A stretch of 64,000 nucleotides of DNA from Dissophora ornata (Eukaryota; Mortierellomycota; Mortierellomycetes; Mortierellales; Mortierellaceae). The stretch's first letter is position 1. Each line of letters starts with the position of its first letter. Shown in pieces: positions 1 through 11,105 of the stretch. The stretch is from assembly GCA_025201705.1 (NCBI GenBank), contig MU616642.1:1-64000 (forward strand). The letters are read 5' to 3'. The notes below the pieces were generated by a model. It ran no database searches. It was not told where the DNA came from and saw only the letters and a program-made list of their open reading frames with translations. Both the position numbers and the translations under genes were made by a program.

Positions 1-202
1 TTTTTAAAAGATGAGAGAACAAAAACAATAACTTGGAACATGCCCAAGAGAACAAGACGCTATGACAACAAAAACGCAAAAAACGCTATGCTCTAAAAAA
101 AAAAATGGGGGAGGGGGGGAAAGCGGGGGTCTGAGAAATGCGAGTGGATATGTATAGTGAGCAAATAGGCGGAGTGAGGAGGGTATAGGTTGTATGTATA
201 GT

Positions 203-2825
203 CTAGTCAGTAGTTGCAAGAATGGTATCAGAGGGGTCTGAATGACCCACTGCCACGGATGAAGCCTCAAACGCAGACGCCATTGATAGTGGTCGCTTCA
301 GCTTAAATGCTGCCCTTGCCAGAATGCCACCGGTCGCCGACCGCCGCGGCGTAGGTCTCACAGGCTCGCCTTCCTCCGACGACGGGGTGGACGGGATGGG
401 TGTGGATGGCGTTGAAGAGAACGTACTGGAAGAAGATGCTGTGCCAGACACCACCACCGGCATTGAACTAGTGCGATAGGTCGATGTGGGTCTCTCACGC
501 CTGTCTGCCCTTGGAATTAGCAACGTCGATAGTCTGTTTCCAATCGCAGACAGAGGTTTCTCGGAGGCGTACTTTCTGTATCCTGGGCGATTGCCATTCA
601 CTGGTGTTGCTGAAGGTTGAGCGCCTGTGCTAGCTCCTGCGGAAGTACCCGGGGAATCTGCTCCTCCAGTTGTGGGGCCGGACGAAGAAGACTCCGACTT
701 TGCAGACTGCTTTTTTGCGACTTTGATGTGTCCAACGGGTCCTTGAGGTGCCGTGCTTGGCTTAACAGGAGGAGAGGTAATGGGGCGCTTGCAGAACAAG
801 AGCTTGATTCTCTCCAGCTCCGTGTTCCAATGCGGCTGACACAACGTGTACTCTAGAGGGATATGCACCTCGTTCTTTTCTATTATCTTGCCACGCTTGA
901 CATACGAGTCAATGTATGGTCCATCGCAGAACGTGCATGGGCGAGCACTTTTGATGTAGTTCTTCAAGTGAGGCAAAAGCATTGTCGGCATGGGGACATC
1001 GTGTCGGACAATCACTCTGGCAGCGAGCTCCAGCAGAGTCGGTGGTGAATGCAGGGGCGAGTGTGAGAATTCCTCCACAAGTGGGCACCGCTCCAGCTTC
1101 AAGCGCCGCAAGAACTGCAGCTTGCCCACCTCTGCTGGCAAGACTGTGATGGGGTTGTCGGAGAGATCGAGGTTGACGAGTCCCTTGATGAGGCCAATCT
1201 GCGAAGGGATTGACTCGAGTAGGTTGTTGTCTAGCGAGAGCACGGCGAGCTTGGTGAGTCCGCCAATGCCTGCAGGGATGGACGTGAGCTGGTTCATGGA
1301 CAGCTTGAGCTCGACCAGCTTTGTCAGGTGGATGATGGACTCTGGGAGGTGGGTCAGACGGTTCTTGGACAGGTCCAGAAGCGTCAGGTTCCGGAGGAAG
1401 CCGATCTCTGCAGGGATCCTGCTGAGTTCGTTGCAGCAGCTGTGTGGTGGCGATGATTGTTGATAAAATTAGGCGGGGTCATCCCATTGGTGAATGAGCG
1501 GCACGATAACAAAAGAAAGCTCTGTTAGTTCCCATTCTTTGTTTCCCAGGGCCGATTAGCCTGCAGGGGTAATTAGCCAGCCAGACACTGAAATGAACGT
1601 CTTACATTTGAACACAGGTCGCAGCGGCCAAGAGGCGAATGTTTGACGACAGCTTCACGATCCCGTGGGAGCATAGTCCGATGTTTGTCAGACTCGGAAG
1701 GTCGGAGAACGGAATCGGACTGAGATGCTCCGACTCCTCGTCCAGAATCGAGTCCGTGTCGCCAGCACCATCCAGTTTGAGAGTGCCGTCATCCCAGGAG
1801 TCAGAGAGCTCCTCATCCTCTTCCTGCAGTTGCAGAAGCTCCCGCTCGCTGCCCTTCAACTCATACGACAGGACTCGTTTCGAGAATGATGGGTGTCCTC
1901 GGAAATCAGATCGAACGGCCGCGCTCGGACTATTGCTCACCCGCGTTTCATAATCCCCCTGAAGTTGCAGACTTTTCGAGCCGCTGACCAACATTGCAAA
2001 CGAGTCTTGCTTTATCAGCGTTGTTTGCTGACCTTGGTGTGGTGGCGAAGGCAGTTTTTGGCTGGACGTGCACGGAGGCGAAGACGCAGTACCGCTAAAA
2101 AAGTCGTACGAGGGTGCTGTGCCGCGGTAGGGTTGATCTGCGATGCCCAGGGCAGAGATGATATCCATGTCGCTGTCTTGCTCCTCCTGTGTCCGCAACG
2201 AACATTGCCTCTGTCTCTGAATAGAGCTGTATGACTCTTGCTCGTACCTAGCTGAGGACGAGGGCTGAGACGAGGCTGGGGCTGCATGGGCCATGTCTGG
2301 TTGAGTTGAGGGAGTCTGTCCCATGTGAATGCTGTTGGCGAGGGACGATCTCGCTGTAGTCCGTGCCCTGGCTGCAGTCCTAGTCGACGTCTCAAGCATG
2401 TCTGATTCAGGAACGGCAGCAGGGGGGTGGTCGATATCTGTCAGGGTCCCTGCTCCTGTTACAGATTCTGGAGCGGTGTCAGGGACAACCATGTTGCCCT
2501 GATTGTCGCTGATGAGTTCGCTACTACTGCTGCTGCTGTGGTGTGTAGAGCCAGAAGGGGCTAGCGGGTGCACGGGGTGGCTAGACGAGGACGATTCGTG
2601 GGCATTCAAAAGCGGAGGCAGCGAGACCGTCTCTGGAATCGAGGCCACGGAGGAGGCCCCATCCTGAATCGGAAGGGGTGTTACCGAGGCTGTGTCTGCT
2701 GTCCTGAGCAAGAGGGTGGCGAATCGCCTCTTTGCGACGGATGAGGTGTTGAAGGAGTGGTCTTTTCGTGCATGAGTGTAGCCAAAGGGCAGCTTGGCGT
2801 GGTCGCGGGAGACAGTGTTTCCCAT
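203..2825 (-). CDS. Leucine-rich repeat protein 1, putative N-myristoylation, Cys-rich C-terminal module
   Basis: Two exons: 1606-2825 and 203-1439. The intron 1440-1605 has a GTAAG donor and CACACAG acceptor, and phase 2 closes; 818 aa. The start is the ATG at 2825 because it gives MGNTVS, a good N-myristoylation consensus; longer frames upstream are CT-rich promoter sequence. Residues about 1-380 are low-complexity Ser/Thr/Gln-rich. Residues about 385-525 hold five or so leucine-rich repeats of the type LxxLxLSxNxLTxLPxxI, and the splice junction falls inside the array. After the repeats comes a compact module with C-T-F-C at about 575-578 and a further Cys near 607, then a Ser/Pro-rich tail. 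The same module ends the LRR gene at 14872-17570. Repeats of this kind normally scaffold protein partners (known of the family). Membrane attachment by myristate is inference. No enzyme domain is seen. Confidence 0.85.
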
Positions 2826-5011
2826 TGCTGTGGAGAGGGGTGAGGAAGAGCGATCGAGAAGTAGGGGGGAAATAGAGCGAAGAGGTGGGAGGAGAGGTAG
2901 GAGGAGAGGTTGAGAGGAGAGCCGGAAGGGAGGCGAAGACCAAGAGAGGAGCAAAAAACCAAAAAAAATAATAATCCAGGAACGGGAGGGCAGGAAGGAA
3001 GAGAGGATCAGGGGACGAGGGGAAGAAGCATGGAAGGACCAGGAGCTGACGGCGGGATGAGCGAGAGTGGAGATGGAGATGTAGATGGATGAATGCAAAG
3101 CTGTGTCGACAGGCAAGTCGAGGGGGGAAGGGAGGGAAGGGAAGGGAAGGGAAGAAAGAGAGGAAGTGAAAGTGAAGAAGCAAGAGCAGAAAAGGGGGAC
3201 GAGGGAAGGGATGGGGGGAAGGCGATAAAACATCAACAACAACAATCGGCAACGACCATCAAACGGTGTTGGCTTGGACCGGAGAGTGGGAAGGGAGGGG
3301 GAGGGAAGGGAGAGGGAAGGAGGGATGGGAGCGCTGTTGCTGCCTCCTGTTCGGGCAAGCTGCGTCGCTGACCATATTCCGCATGCATGGCGCACTCAAG
3401 GGCGTGTTTGTGGACATGTTGTTGGGCGGTGTGTGGACCATGTGGCAGCTAGCACCCAACGCCATCATTGCACGACAAATATCACATCGACACTGCTGCT
3501 GTACCGACATCCTCATACACGAGTTCATCTATCGTCCACATTGGCAGGTGCAAGGAAGATACAGCCAACGGCACACAATGGCTTTGTTGTCTTTCTCCAT
3601 CCACGAAAACATGTATCCTTCTTGTATCCCGTCAATTGCAATATGCATCGACGGTAATCAAGAGCAGACGCCAGCCTGGACAGGAATACATCAGGAGATA
3701 CAACCCGGCTTCTCTTGTCCGTCTGCTATTTCCACCCCCCTATCGCTATTATCGCCATCACCGCCTTTGCCACCTGTTCATCAATTGCTTCATCCTCTCG
3801 TCCTCTGTTCCACCAAGCGTCTCTTTTGTTTCCTACCGCGCACTATTTCTTCAAGGGTGCTAATATGCGAGGGAAAAGGAGACATCAGATGCACTCCTTT
3901 CAACCGGTGATACCGATCTTTTTGATCCCCAAGCCCCATTCCATACCCTACTCCTGTCCCTGAGACCTGTTTATGATATGTGCTCCTTTTAGGTTGGTGC
4001 CGGAACCCCCTTCCCCCTTTTCTTTTTTTAATGATCTCTGTACCCACATGGGCCGAGCAAAGGAGGTTGGTTACATTTTACCCGTCATCTCAACACCTGT
4101 CCACCTCCGCCTCCTCCCTTTCCGTCTCTTTCGCCCACTGACAGCACCCATCGTACTGGACGTTCTTCCAAGAGCAGCCATAGGTCCGAGCGCGCGTTTA
4201 GGCCAGCTCCAATCGTGGATCGACTTCATAGTTTTTCTCGACAAATGAGAGCCACGCCAAAGAATCGCACCAAAACAACGCAACCCCAGAAGCCGGTTAC
4301 TCTCATTGGTGTTGCAATTTATTAATAACCAGTGTCTTCTCGCCGTAAGCAGTAAGGGGGGATCGACCACAACGATATAAATGGCACAGTGGACATTGCA
4401 TGTTTTTTTTTGTTGACATGCTGCTGCATCGATAGTTTTTTAATTCGCCGTTCCGGAGGGAAATGTCTGTTTCCCGTAGTGGGAGGTTATGTTAGGAAGG
4501 GGGGCAAATCAACACAACACGAGAACAGAAAAAAAAAAGGCTGTCCGATTACCACCTCCTGCTTTTCGTTGGACTGGGTGATCTCTAACAAACAGGTCCG
4601 TAGAAACAGGGTAAACAAACCGTGGAAAGAGATGCCCAGGGTTGCTATTTATTTATTTGTTTTGTTTTTTTTACTATTCGTTTATTATTATTTTTTCTTG
4701 GTGTTGGAGCATTGGAGGTGGTCTACTTCGCGCGCGTTCTTGTAGTCTACAATCATGCACGTTGGGTAAGTGTCCGCTTCGAATGACAACAAATTGGTAC
4801 AGGGTGCAATTTTGTCGTTTGGTTTATATTTCGCGCCGCGGCAAAAAAAGAAAATACCAAGGACGTTTTTACAAACCATACTAGTGGGCATGTGCGCAGC
4901 ACAACATAAGGCTGTCTCGATAAACTATCCTGTCCGTAGGCAAATCCACCAAGTTCCATGAAAGATCATATCTTCCTTTCCTCATCGTCTATGAAAACTC
5001 ACTATTTCACA
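2826..5011. other. Intergenic, 2.2 kb, no gene recognised
   Basis: From 2826 to about 3330 the minus strand is strongly pyrimidine-rich, as expected for the promoter and 5' leader of the LRR gene. The rest, to the 3' end of the BMP-like gene, has only short frames without recognisable domains and scattered A/T tracts. Confidence 0.5.
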
Positions 5012-6691
5012 CTATCCCATGACTGTCATGACGATCTGGACCATGACAAGTGCTATCATCCATCGCGTAAGGAGTCGATAGTAGCAATCCACGCGACCAA
5101 ATTTAGGGGTCGAGGACGAGCTGTGGTCCTTGCGGCTTGAGGCGCTGTCTCTCGAGGCGTTTGACTCGTTGTCACCGGATGACCCCTTGCTGGAATCGCT
5201 TGTCAGCGAGAGGAGCTCCACGCTTGTGGATGCTGGTAACAGATTGAAAAAAAAATATAAATAGCATTTACACAGGGCGATGATCATGTTGTCAGGATAA
5301 AGTTATACATGCAAGGAATGAAGAAAGGACAGGAAGGCATCACGTAGACACGGTCATGACACTGATAGTTACCCCGACAAAAACAAAAAGTAGCAAAACG
5401 AATACTTACATGAGCCGCTATTGCGACTGTCACCGCTCTTATGATCCACCCCGGTCACTAAATTTCCCTTGGCCATATCTACAATGTGGTTCTCCATCTT
5501 CTTCTGAATGTCCTTCGTGAACACCCCTCCAGCCTCGTGCACCGGCGCGAGTTTGATAGCGCTTAGCGCCGCGTCCGGGTTCACGCCATAGAACACCGTA
5601 GAGCCGCCTGTTAGGTTTGCTCTCAACACCGACTGCATCACTGAGCGGATCATCACTGTATAGTCCGTCTGAACTGATGTCAAGATGTGCTCGCTTCCTG
5701 GAACAGAGCCATATGCCCAGTTCGTGATCCATTCATCAGAACCAGACCCGATACCATAGATGCCGTCCTGGGTCGTCAGATTTTTGAGTGTCATTGTGCC
5801 AAAAATAGAGGCGGCATTGAAAACGACAGAGACTTTGTGATCATGAAGGATCTCGCGGACGGTGGCAGAGAGTTTTGAGTCAGCGTCAAAACTCCCGGCG
5901 TAGAGGCCATAGGCTTTACAGGTTGTGCAAGCGATGCGGACGCCACTGCCGAATCCGTTGACTTGACGACGGACACTCGGCTGATCGACTCCTCCAATGA
6001 CTAGAAATTATACGTGATCAGAGGGAAACAGTAGCAGAGAATGCTCCGATTAGTGCATGAGTGATCATCGCTGACCCTTTCAAGCCATAAATAAGGAAGA
6101 AAGTGTAGAGACAGAGACAGAGAAAGAGAGATATGGCTACTTACCAGCGACCATGCCTCCACGCGTCTTGGCAACTTCACCTGCGAGCAGCCCGGCCAGG
6201 TAGCCGATTTGGTCTTCCGAATACATCACGCTCACGATATTCCCCACCGGTGGCGTAAATTCGAAATCCGCAATCGCAAATAGTTTGTTTGCGTTCGCGT
6301 TCGATGCCGTCTGAATCGCTTTGCTCGGGAAATACCCCAACGCCATCATAAAATCATTCTCATTGGCCTTGGTAGGAATCAGCCCGGAATATGCACCCAA
6401 GGTCTCAGACCCGGGAGTCAGCGTATGAAGGGTGCAGGTCTTGTATTGATAACCCATATCGGTGGGCAAATTCCAGATACAGGCGTCTTTGGCGCCTTGG
6501 AGTGCCAGGGCGTTCTCGGTACCCTCCTTGGTTCCGTCGGGACCACCTTGCAGGACGAGAGCCATGTTGACGTTGCCGTTGCTGTTAGATTGAAGTGCCA
6601 ATGTTGTCGTGAGTGAACACGGAGAAAACGAGGACAGTGACAGGAGCAAGGACGCTACACGAAGCGTCAGATAAGAGAGTTCCGGAATCAT
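5012..6691 (-). CDS. BMP/PnrA-like (Med family) substrate-binding protein with secretion signal and C-terminal hydrophobic tail
   Basis: Three exons: 6145-6691, 5410-6000 and 5232-5012, with GTAAG/GTAAGT donors and phase 1 throughout; 452 aa. The first 32 or so residues are a hydrophobic signal sequence. The body matches the bacterial BMP lipoprotein family (type I periplasmic binding fold, including the purine nucleoside binder PnrA). The clearest segment spans the first splice junction: an I-G-G-V-D-Q-P-S-V-R-R stretch then G-F-G-S-G-V, matching the family's VGG-(M/I)-(D/x)-xPxxxxxxxGFxAG region. It is followed by Y-A-G-S-F-D and V-V-F-N-A-A. Residues about 360-425 are Ser-rich and the last 16 or so residues are hydrophobic, ending at the stop. 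That is the layout of a GPI signal or a single C-terminal anchor. In bacteria the family delivers nucleosides to an ABC importer; no such partner is in this window, so a receptor or scavenging role is inference. Confidence 0.82.
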
Positions 6692-7407
6692 GGCTTGCTA
6701 TCTACACCAAGGTGTGACGGATGAAAACTTCTCAAAGTAGAATGTGTGCGTGGTTCACAAAAGTAGAAGGTGGAGTACAGAATATGAGAAAGGATAAGTG
6801 TTGCTGCAAAGATCAAAGACGCCAGCTTTTCTATGGCTCAAGGTTCCTGCATGTTCAATCTCCTGTAGGTAATCTCTCGTCGATGCCTCATGACTTGCAG
6901 TCATTTCTTTAACTTCCGATCTCCAGGCTCAAAGTGCGCATAGAATATGCCCGGGGTAGATCAAAAATCAGCAATCAGCAATCAGCAATCGTCACCATTA
7001 CATGATGATCAAGCTACAAAAATAAATGCGACAGATACTGAGTCTACCTGCCTGACAAGGAGGCCAATGAGATGGATGTTGGCAAAGACTGTGGCCATGA
7101 GAAGAGTCGTAAAGATCACGCTCACAGCACTCTTCTATTGCTTATAATTTTGACCGCCAGACGCAATTCTCGCTCCTGCACAGGCTCTGTCGTAGCTCGA
7201 ATACATACATGCCGCTCCCTCAATTACGTTTTCGATACCGCGGCTTCTTCGCAGGCAATTTGCATTCATTACAGAAAGATGTATATGCAGAAACAAATAC
7301 CAGTGGCGACCCTTGCATATACATTTCGTTGAATAGAAAACAACAAAAACCGCCATGCAAGCATCATTACTTTGCTTCTAGGTAATTTACAGGACATTTT
7401 CCCGTTT
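6692..7407. other. Intergenic, nothing recognised
   Basis: Upstream region of the BMP-like gene. It contains a small ATCAGCA triplication near 6967-6990 and no frame with a recognisable product. Confidence 0.4.
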
Positions 7408-7730
7408 CAACATAAACATGAGTAGTTCATCTCATATGCAAGATGTGGTACGTTTCCGAGTTTGGTAAACGGACCAATATTCGAGCTACATTGAACGGCC
7501 CGTTTCGCTTTCCCGATTTCCATTTTTGGAATGGGTCAGTTGGTCAGTTCGTTTGACGCGGGAATGACTCCCTGTGAGATATGTCACCCCCACTTGTAGT
7601 GAAGCAAAGGGGCGTCCAAGAACCAAACGTATCAAATAGTTCCACAACATAAACATGAATGCGTCAAACGAACTGCCCTATTCAAAAAAGGAAAGCGGAA
7701 CGGGCCGTTCAATGTAGCTCGAATGTGCAC
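7408..7730. repeat. Foldback (inverted repeat) element
   Basis: Positions 7479-7559 (starting ATTCGAGCTACATTGAACGG) reappear as an imperfect reverse complement at 7661-7724. The arms are about 65-80 nt with a spacer of about 100 nt. They share the blocks CGAGCTACATTGAACGGCCC, GCTTTCC and CAGTTCGTTTGACGC. A 14-nt direct repeat, CAACATAAACATGA, lies outside one arm at 7408 and again just before the second arm at 7645. No coding frame runs through it. It resembles a non-autonomous foldback or MITE-like insertion; its ends are not sharply defined. Confidence 0.6.
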
Positions 7731-7959
7731 CTCCAACACAAGGAAAAAAATATAACATGAACTTAATCCGTGTGCTGGGGTGTGGTGGTGATCTAAGAAA
7801 AAGAATATCTCTAACATAATATTGTCGTTATGGGCAATATCGTCATGGCAATCCCACAAGACGTTTTCGATAGACTGCACTATCTCTTCTTGAGGTCCCC
7901 TCGCAGGACTACCTGATTCCTGGGAAGAGGGAATACAGAAACGAGGACAATGGGCGCGA

Positions 7960-8500
7960 AAATTACGTCACAGAAGTGGCGAAACTCTCACGCCCAGCCC
8001 CGAATCTGCAGTTGTAGTGTTTTGCGGACACACAAAGTTTTACAGTCCTACTAAAAGATCAAACCCAACGGTTAGACTTACTCAAAAGATGTCTTCGTTG
8101 TTGTAACAAAGCATCAACAATAGACTTACCGCTCATCAGAGCCATAGGACCGGATTCGCGACCACGTATCGCTTCAACGCGCGGGGCGAGCCCCAGGTAC
8201 GCGCTACGGTATTCAAAAGAGGAGAGCTTGGTTAGTCCTCGAACTATCACTCTCACCCCGTCCTCTTGTGGATTGCCCCAGAACGACAACAGCAATAAAG
8301 AAGCTCGTGGAAACAAGGAAGTACAGAGAAGCCAAGCAAACGCTGGACGTGGTCCAAGAAGTGAGGAGAAAATGAGAGAGAGAGGAGAAGAAACGTCGAG
8401 AGAGTGTACTGGCTGTGGAGAGAGAGAAGAGAAATACATCTTGGACTTACTTGAAGCGTCCTATGGTGGCGAATGGAGAGGAAGAAAAGAGAAGAGAAGA
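7960..8500 (-). other. Candidate transcription unit, product unclear
   Basis: Downstream of a TATAAAAG box the minus strand carries three GTAAGTC donor-like sites (near 8449, 8130 and 8085) and a branch-like CTAAC followed by a TAG acceptor near 8208. An unspliced frame of 126 codons (8059-8439) begins with ATG but has no recognisable domain. It could encode a small secreted or membrane protein, or be a spliced non-coding RNA. I cannot choose between these. Confidence 0.25.
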
Positions 8501-8521
8501 GAAGAGAAGAAAGAGGCTCGC

Positions 8522-8528
8522 TTTTATA
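8522..8528 (-). promoter_or_regulatory. TATA box of a possible transcript
   Basis: The minus strand reads TATAAAAG here, followed by a CT-rich stretch typical of transcription starts in this window. It precedes the uncertain unit at 7960-8500. Confidence 0.4.
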
Positions 8529-9007
8529 CTCTTCACCTTATGTTGGAGGTGCACTGTACATCTCTACTTGCATAGATCGTAGGCACTCGAAGAACGTGAT
8601 CAAGGATAACTAGTTTGCTTCTAGCTTTCGAAATGGAACAATGCCCAGAGGTGCTATTATCTATTCCAAGATCAAAGCTTCCAGCTTCCTTTGGCGCCGG
8701 GTGCATTGTTTGTTGCAAAAACGAATTGATTTTTGTCATACAAGATCTAAAGAGTTTATGCAGCCAAGAGAGATGAATGTTCGATAAAAAAAAAGATACG
8801 CAACCATGGTCCATGCGGTAAAGACTGGTGTGTAGGATGGGACCCATAATCATCATTGTGCAATACGGCTTAGAAGCAACAAATACAACACTCTTTGATT
8901 GTCAAGCACTTGTTTATTTTTCTTAATGCCAAACTAAGCCCTCGAGTATATATGCGCATACTTTTTTGAAGACCACAGACAAAAGAAACGGCCGTTTCAC
9001 TCTCTGC

Positions 9008-9298
9008 TTAAGAAGTGCTCCAGTAGTGGTCGCCACAAGTGGGGTCGCTCATCGTGTTCTTTGAGCACCAGAACTTGGCTCCGGCGTTGCTGTGGCAGTC
9101 GCCCCAGCAGCCAGCTCCATTGTTCTGCATGGCAGCCTTGAAGTTGTCGCACCAGGTCGCGTCCATACCGTCGTTGTTCATGCAGTTGTAGCCGCAGGTT
9201 TTGGCATCTTGCCAGTCAGAGCGGCAGACTTCGAAGGCATTCGTCGACGAGGCAAGGAGGAGGGCGCAAAGAGTGGCGACGGAGATGGAGATCTTCAT
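9008..9298 (-). CDS. Small secreted cysteine-rich protein
   Basis: A 96-residue protein from a clear ATG. Residues 1-21 or so form a classic signal peptide (basic Lys2, hydrophobic core, small residues before the likely Ala21 cut). The mature 75 residues hold eight cysteines at 25, 35, 39, 50, 64, 68, 78 and 88, an even number consistent with four disulphides, plus several Trp. A TATAAAA box lies at 9491-9497. The leader contains a plausible intron (9306-9407, GTAAT donor, CCTAG acceptor) just before the ATG. No named family was recognised; the size and cysteine pattern resemble fungal secreted effectors or antimicrobial-type proteins, but function is unknown. Confidence 0.8.
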   Translation of the reverse strand: MKISISVATLCALLLASSTNAFEVCRSDWQDAKTCGYNCMNNDGMDATWCDNFKAAMQNNGAGCWGDCHSNAGAKFWCSKNTMSDPTCGDHYWSTS

Positions 9299-9490
9299 GA
9301 TTTGACTAGGACAGGAGGAGAAAAAGACGCAAGTATTAGCTTTGCCATTGATTGATGGTCTCTCAGAGCGCTTTGGATGGAGGTAGAGAATTGGAATGAA
9401 TGATTACTTGTAAAGTTGAGAAGTGATGTGTAGGAGCTGTTGATGCGAATGTTGGTGAGGAGAGAAAAAAAACCTGGAGGACGGTCAGCA

Positions 9491-9497
9491 TTTTATA
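9491..9497 (-). promoter_or_regulatory. TATA box of the small secreted protein gene
   Basis: Minus-strand TATAAAA about 190 nt upstream of the ATG at 9298, in front of the proposed leader intron. Confidence 0.55.
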
Positions 9498-9499
9498 AT

Positions 9500-11105
9500 C
9501 GTTCTTCGACAATACTCTTTGGCATCGATAGGCTAAACAACGCGCTCAGAGTGAGAATGCCTCTTTGATGATATTGCAGCTATTGAAATCTCATATTGCC
9601 ATGTCTAGTTCCAAGAAAGAAAAAAAAAAGACGCCGCGAATGAATCGAGCCAAGAATGGCACTCATGCCAAACGACCTGCAGAATCGGCAGGATGTTGTT
9701 TGCCGGAGATACGCGTCCTGTCACTGGGTGGGAATGCGTGCTATGCACTATATGTATCTTGCTATTGGACACAAAATTCTGTATTTCACAGGACGCGCCG
9801 TTTGTTACATGTGAACTCTTTGACTGGCGACATTTGCCGTCAGCTGTAATCATTAATATATGATCCGTTTCGAAGGTCCCTGTCCCTGTCACTGGCCCTT
9901 GCCCTCGCGCCTCTTTGTCATGCCATTCCCCTGTGGACGTCTGCGCTCTTCAAGGCGATGTGGCATCTTGATACCGAAGTAATGTATCCGCTCTATCGAT
10001 CCAGAAATTGATTGTGCACACGCCGCACTTTTCTACATGCACGTCCTGCAACATTTGTGCTCTGAATTTTCTTAGTTCGCGTTCACACAAATTTCATCCT
10101 CCGACTTATTTTAGGGTTAAATTCGTCAACGGACATTCACCTCGTTTAGCAGAATGTATGCCATAGAACCAAGAAAGGCGGTAAGGCGGCAAGATCACAG
10201 CCCTTTGAATATGCCATATAATAAAGAGTGATCGATGGTTCCGCTTGTACGATAGATAACGTAAAGGATAGGCTGTTGTTGCAGCGGAGGGTTGAGCTGG
10301 GTGAAAACCGTGCTAGTGCTGGGTTGTAATGATCCATGAGGAACGGCGGCGATTTTTGAATGTGGAGCCCGAATGTGTTTCTTGCGACGCGGGCATCCGC
10401 AGGACAATGTCTCGTTCAACATACTCTCTAGGAATCTGAGAAGAATGAGTCTTATTTGGGAACGCGGTAACCCGATCCAAGTTCTACAGTACTTTTTACT
10501 ATAGCCAGCCATCCATGTGAGCGCCGTTTATGTTTATCAATTCCACTAGGAAGGGATGCGCAACAAATGTTCATACACGACCGCGCACTGCCTCACTGGC
10601 AAATGGGGCGACGTATCGTGTAATGACTAGAATACTATCAATTCAATGCAATGCACTTCCAATTTTGTCAGGGACACAGCTGGGGCAGCTCGAGGTACAA
10701 ATCAAAGTGTGCACATGTGTGGGTGCGACAAAGCGTTCGTTGTTTCAGTATCAAGCAAAAGCGATCAACTGGGAGAAACACGCCAGCAATGATCATGACT
10801 TGGATAATGTGTATCATTTGCTACTCGCGTTGTCTAAGCCGTTTGATCACTTAGCCATCACAGTTGTGATAGATGAGACGAAGGGAGAAAATAGAAAAGA
10901 TATGCATCAGAAAAGGAAAAAGGCATCGTGACCACCATGCCTCCTCTCTTACCTTATCCCCCAAGCTGTGGCTATTGAAAGAACACTCTCCAAATTTGCC
11001 ATCCATAAGATATTATCGAGCAGAAAGATCTCATACTCAAATCGGCTAAGATTCACACACTATAAAGGAGCATCGACAGGAACAGAAGCAACACTTGATA
11101 CTGGC
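9500..11105. other. Intergenic, 1.6 kb, possible retroelement debris
   Basis: No complete gene is seen. A short minus-strand frame near 10195-10340 is suggestive of a copia-type relic (separate entry). A plus frame of 133 codons at 10530-10931 has no recognisable product. The last 150 nt are probably the promoter of the coiled-coil gene. Confidence 0.4.
10195..10340 (-). pseudogene. Possible Ty1/copia polyprotein fragment
   Basis: The minus-strand translation contains a stretch ending S-G-T-I-D-H-S-L-L-Y-G, close to the L(K/S)GTIDxGLLYG block between reverse transcriptase and RNase H in copia elements. Nothing else of the polyprotein could be joined to it, so this is a short, weakly supported relic. 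Confidence 0.3.

Noticed and set aside
10530..10931. 133-codon plus-strand frame considered as a retroelement gag
   Set aside because: Only a vague resemblance around one Leu-rich stretch; no zinc knuckle and no neighbouring element parts on the same strand.
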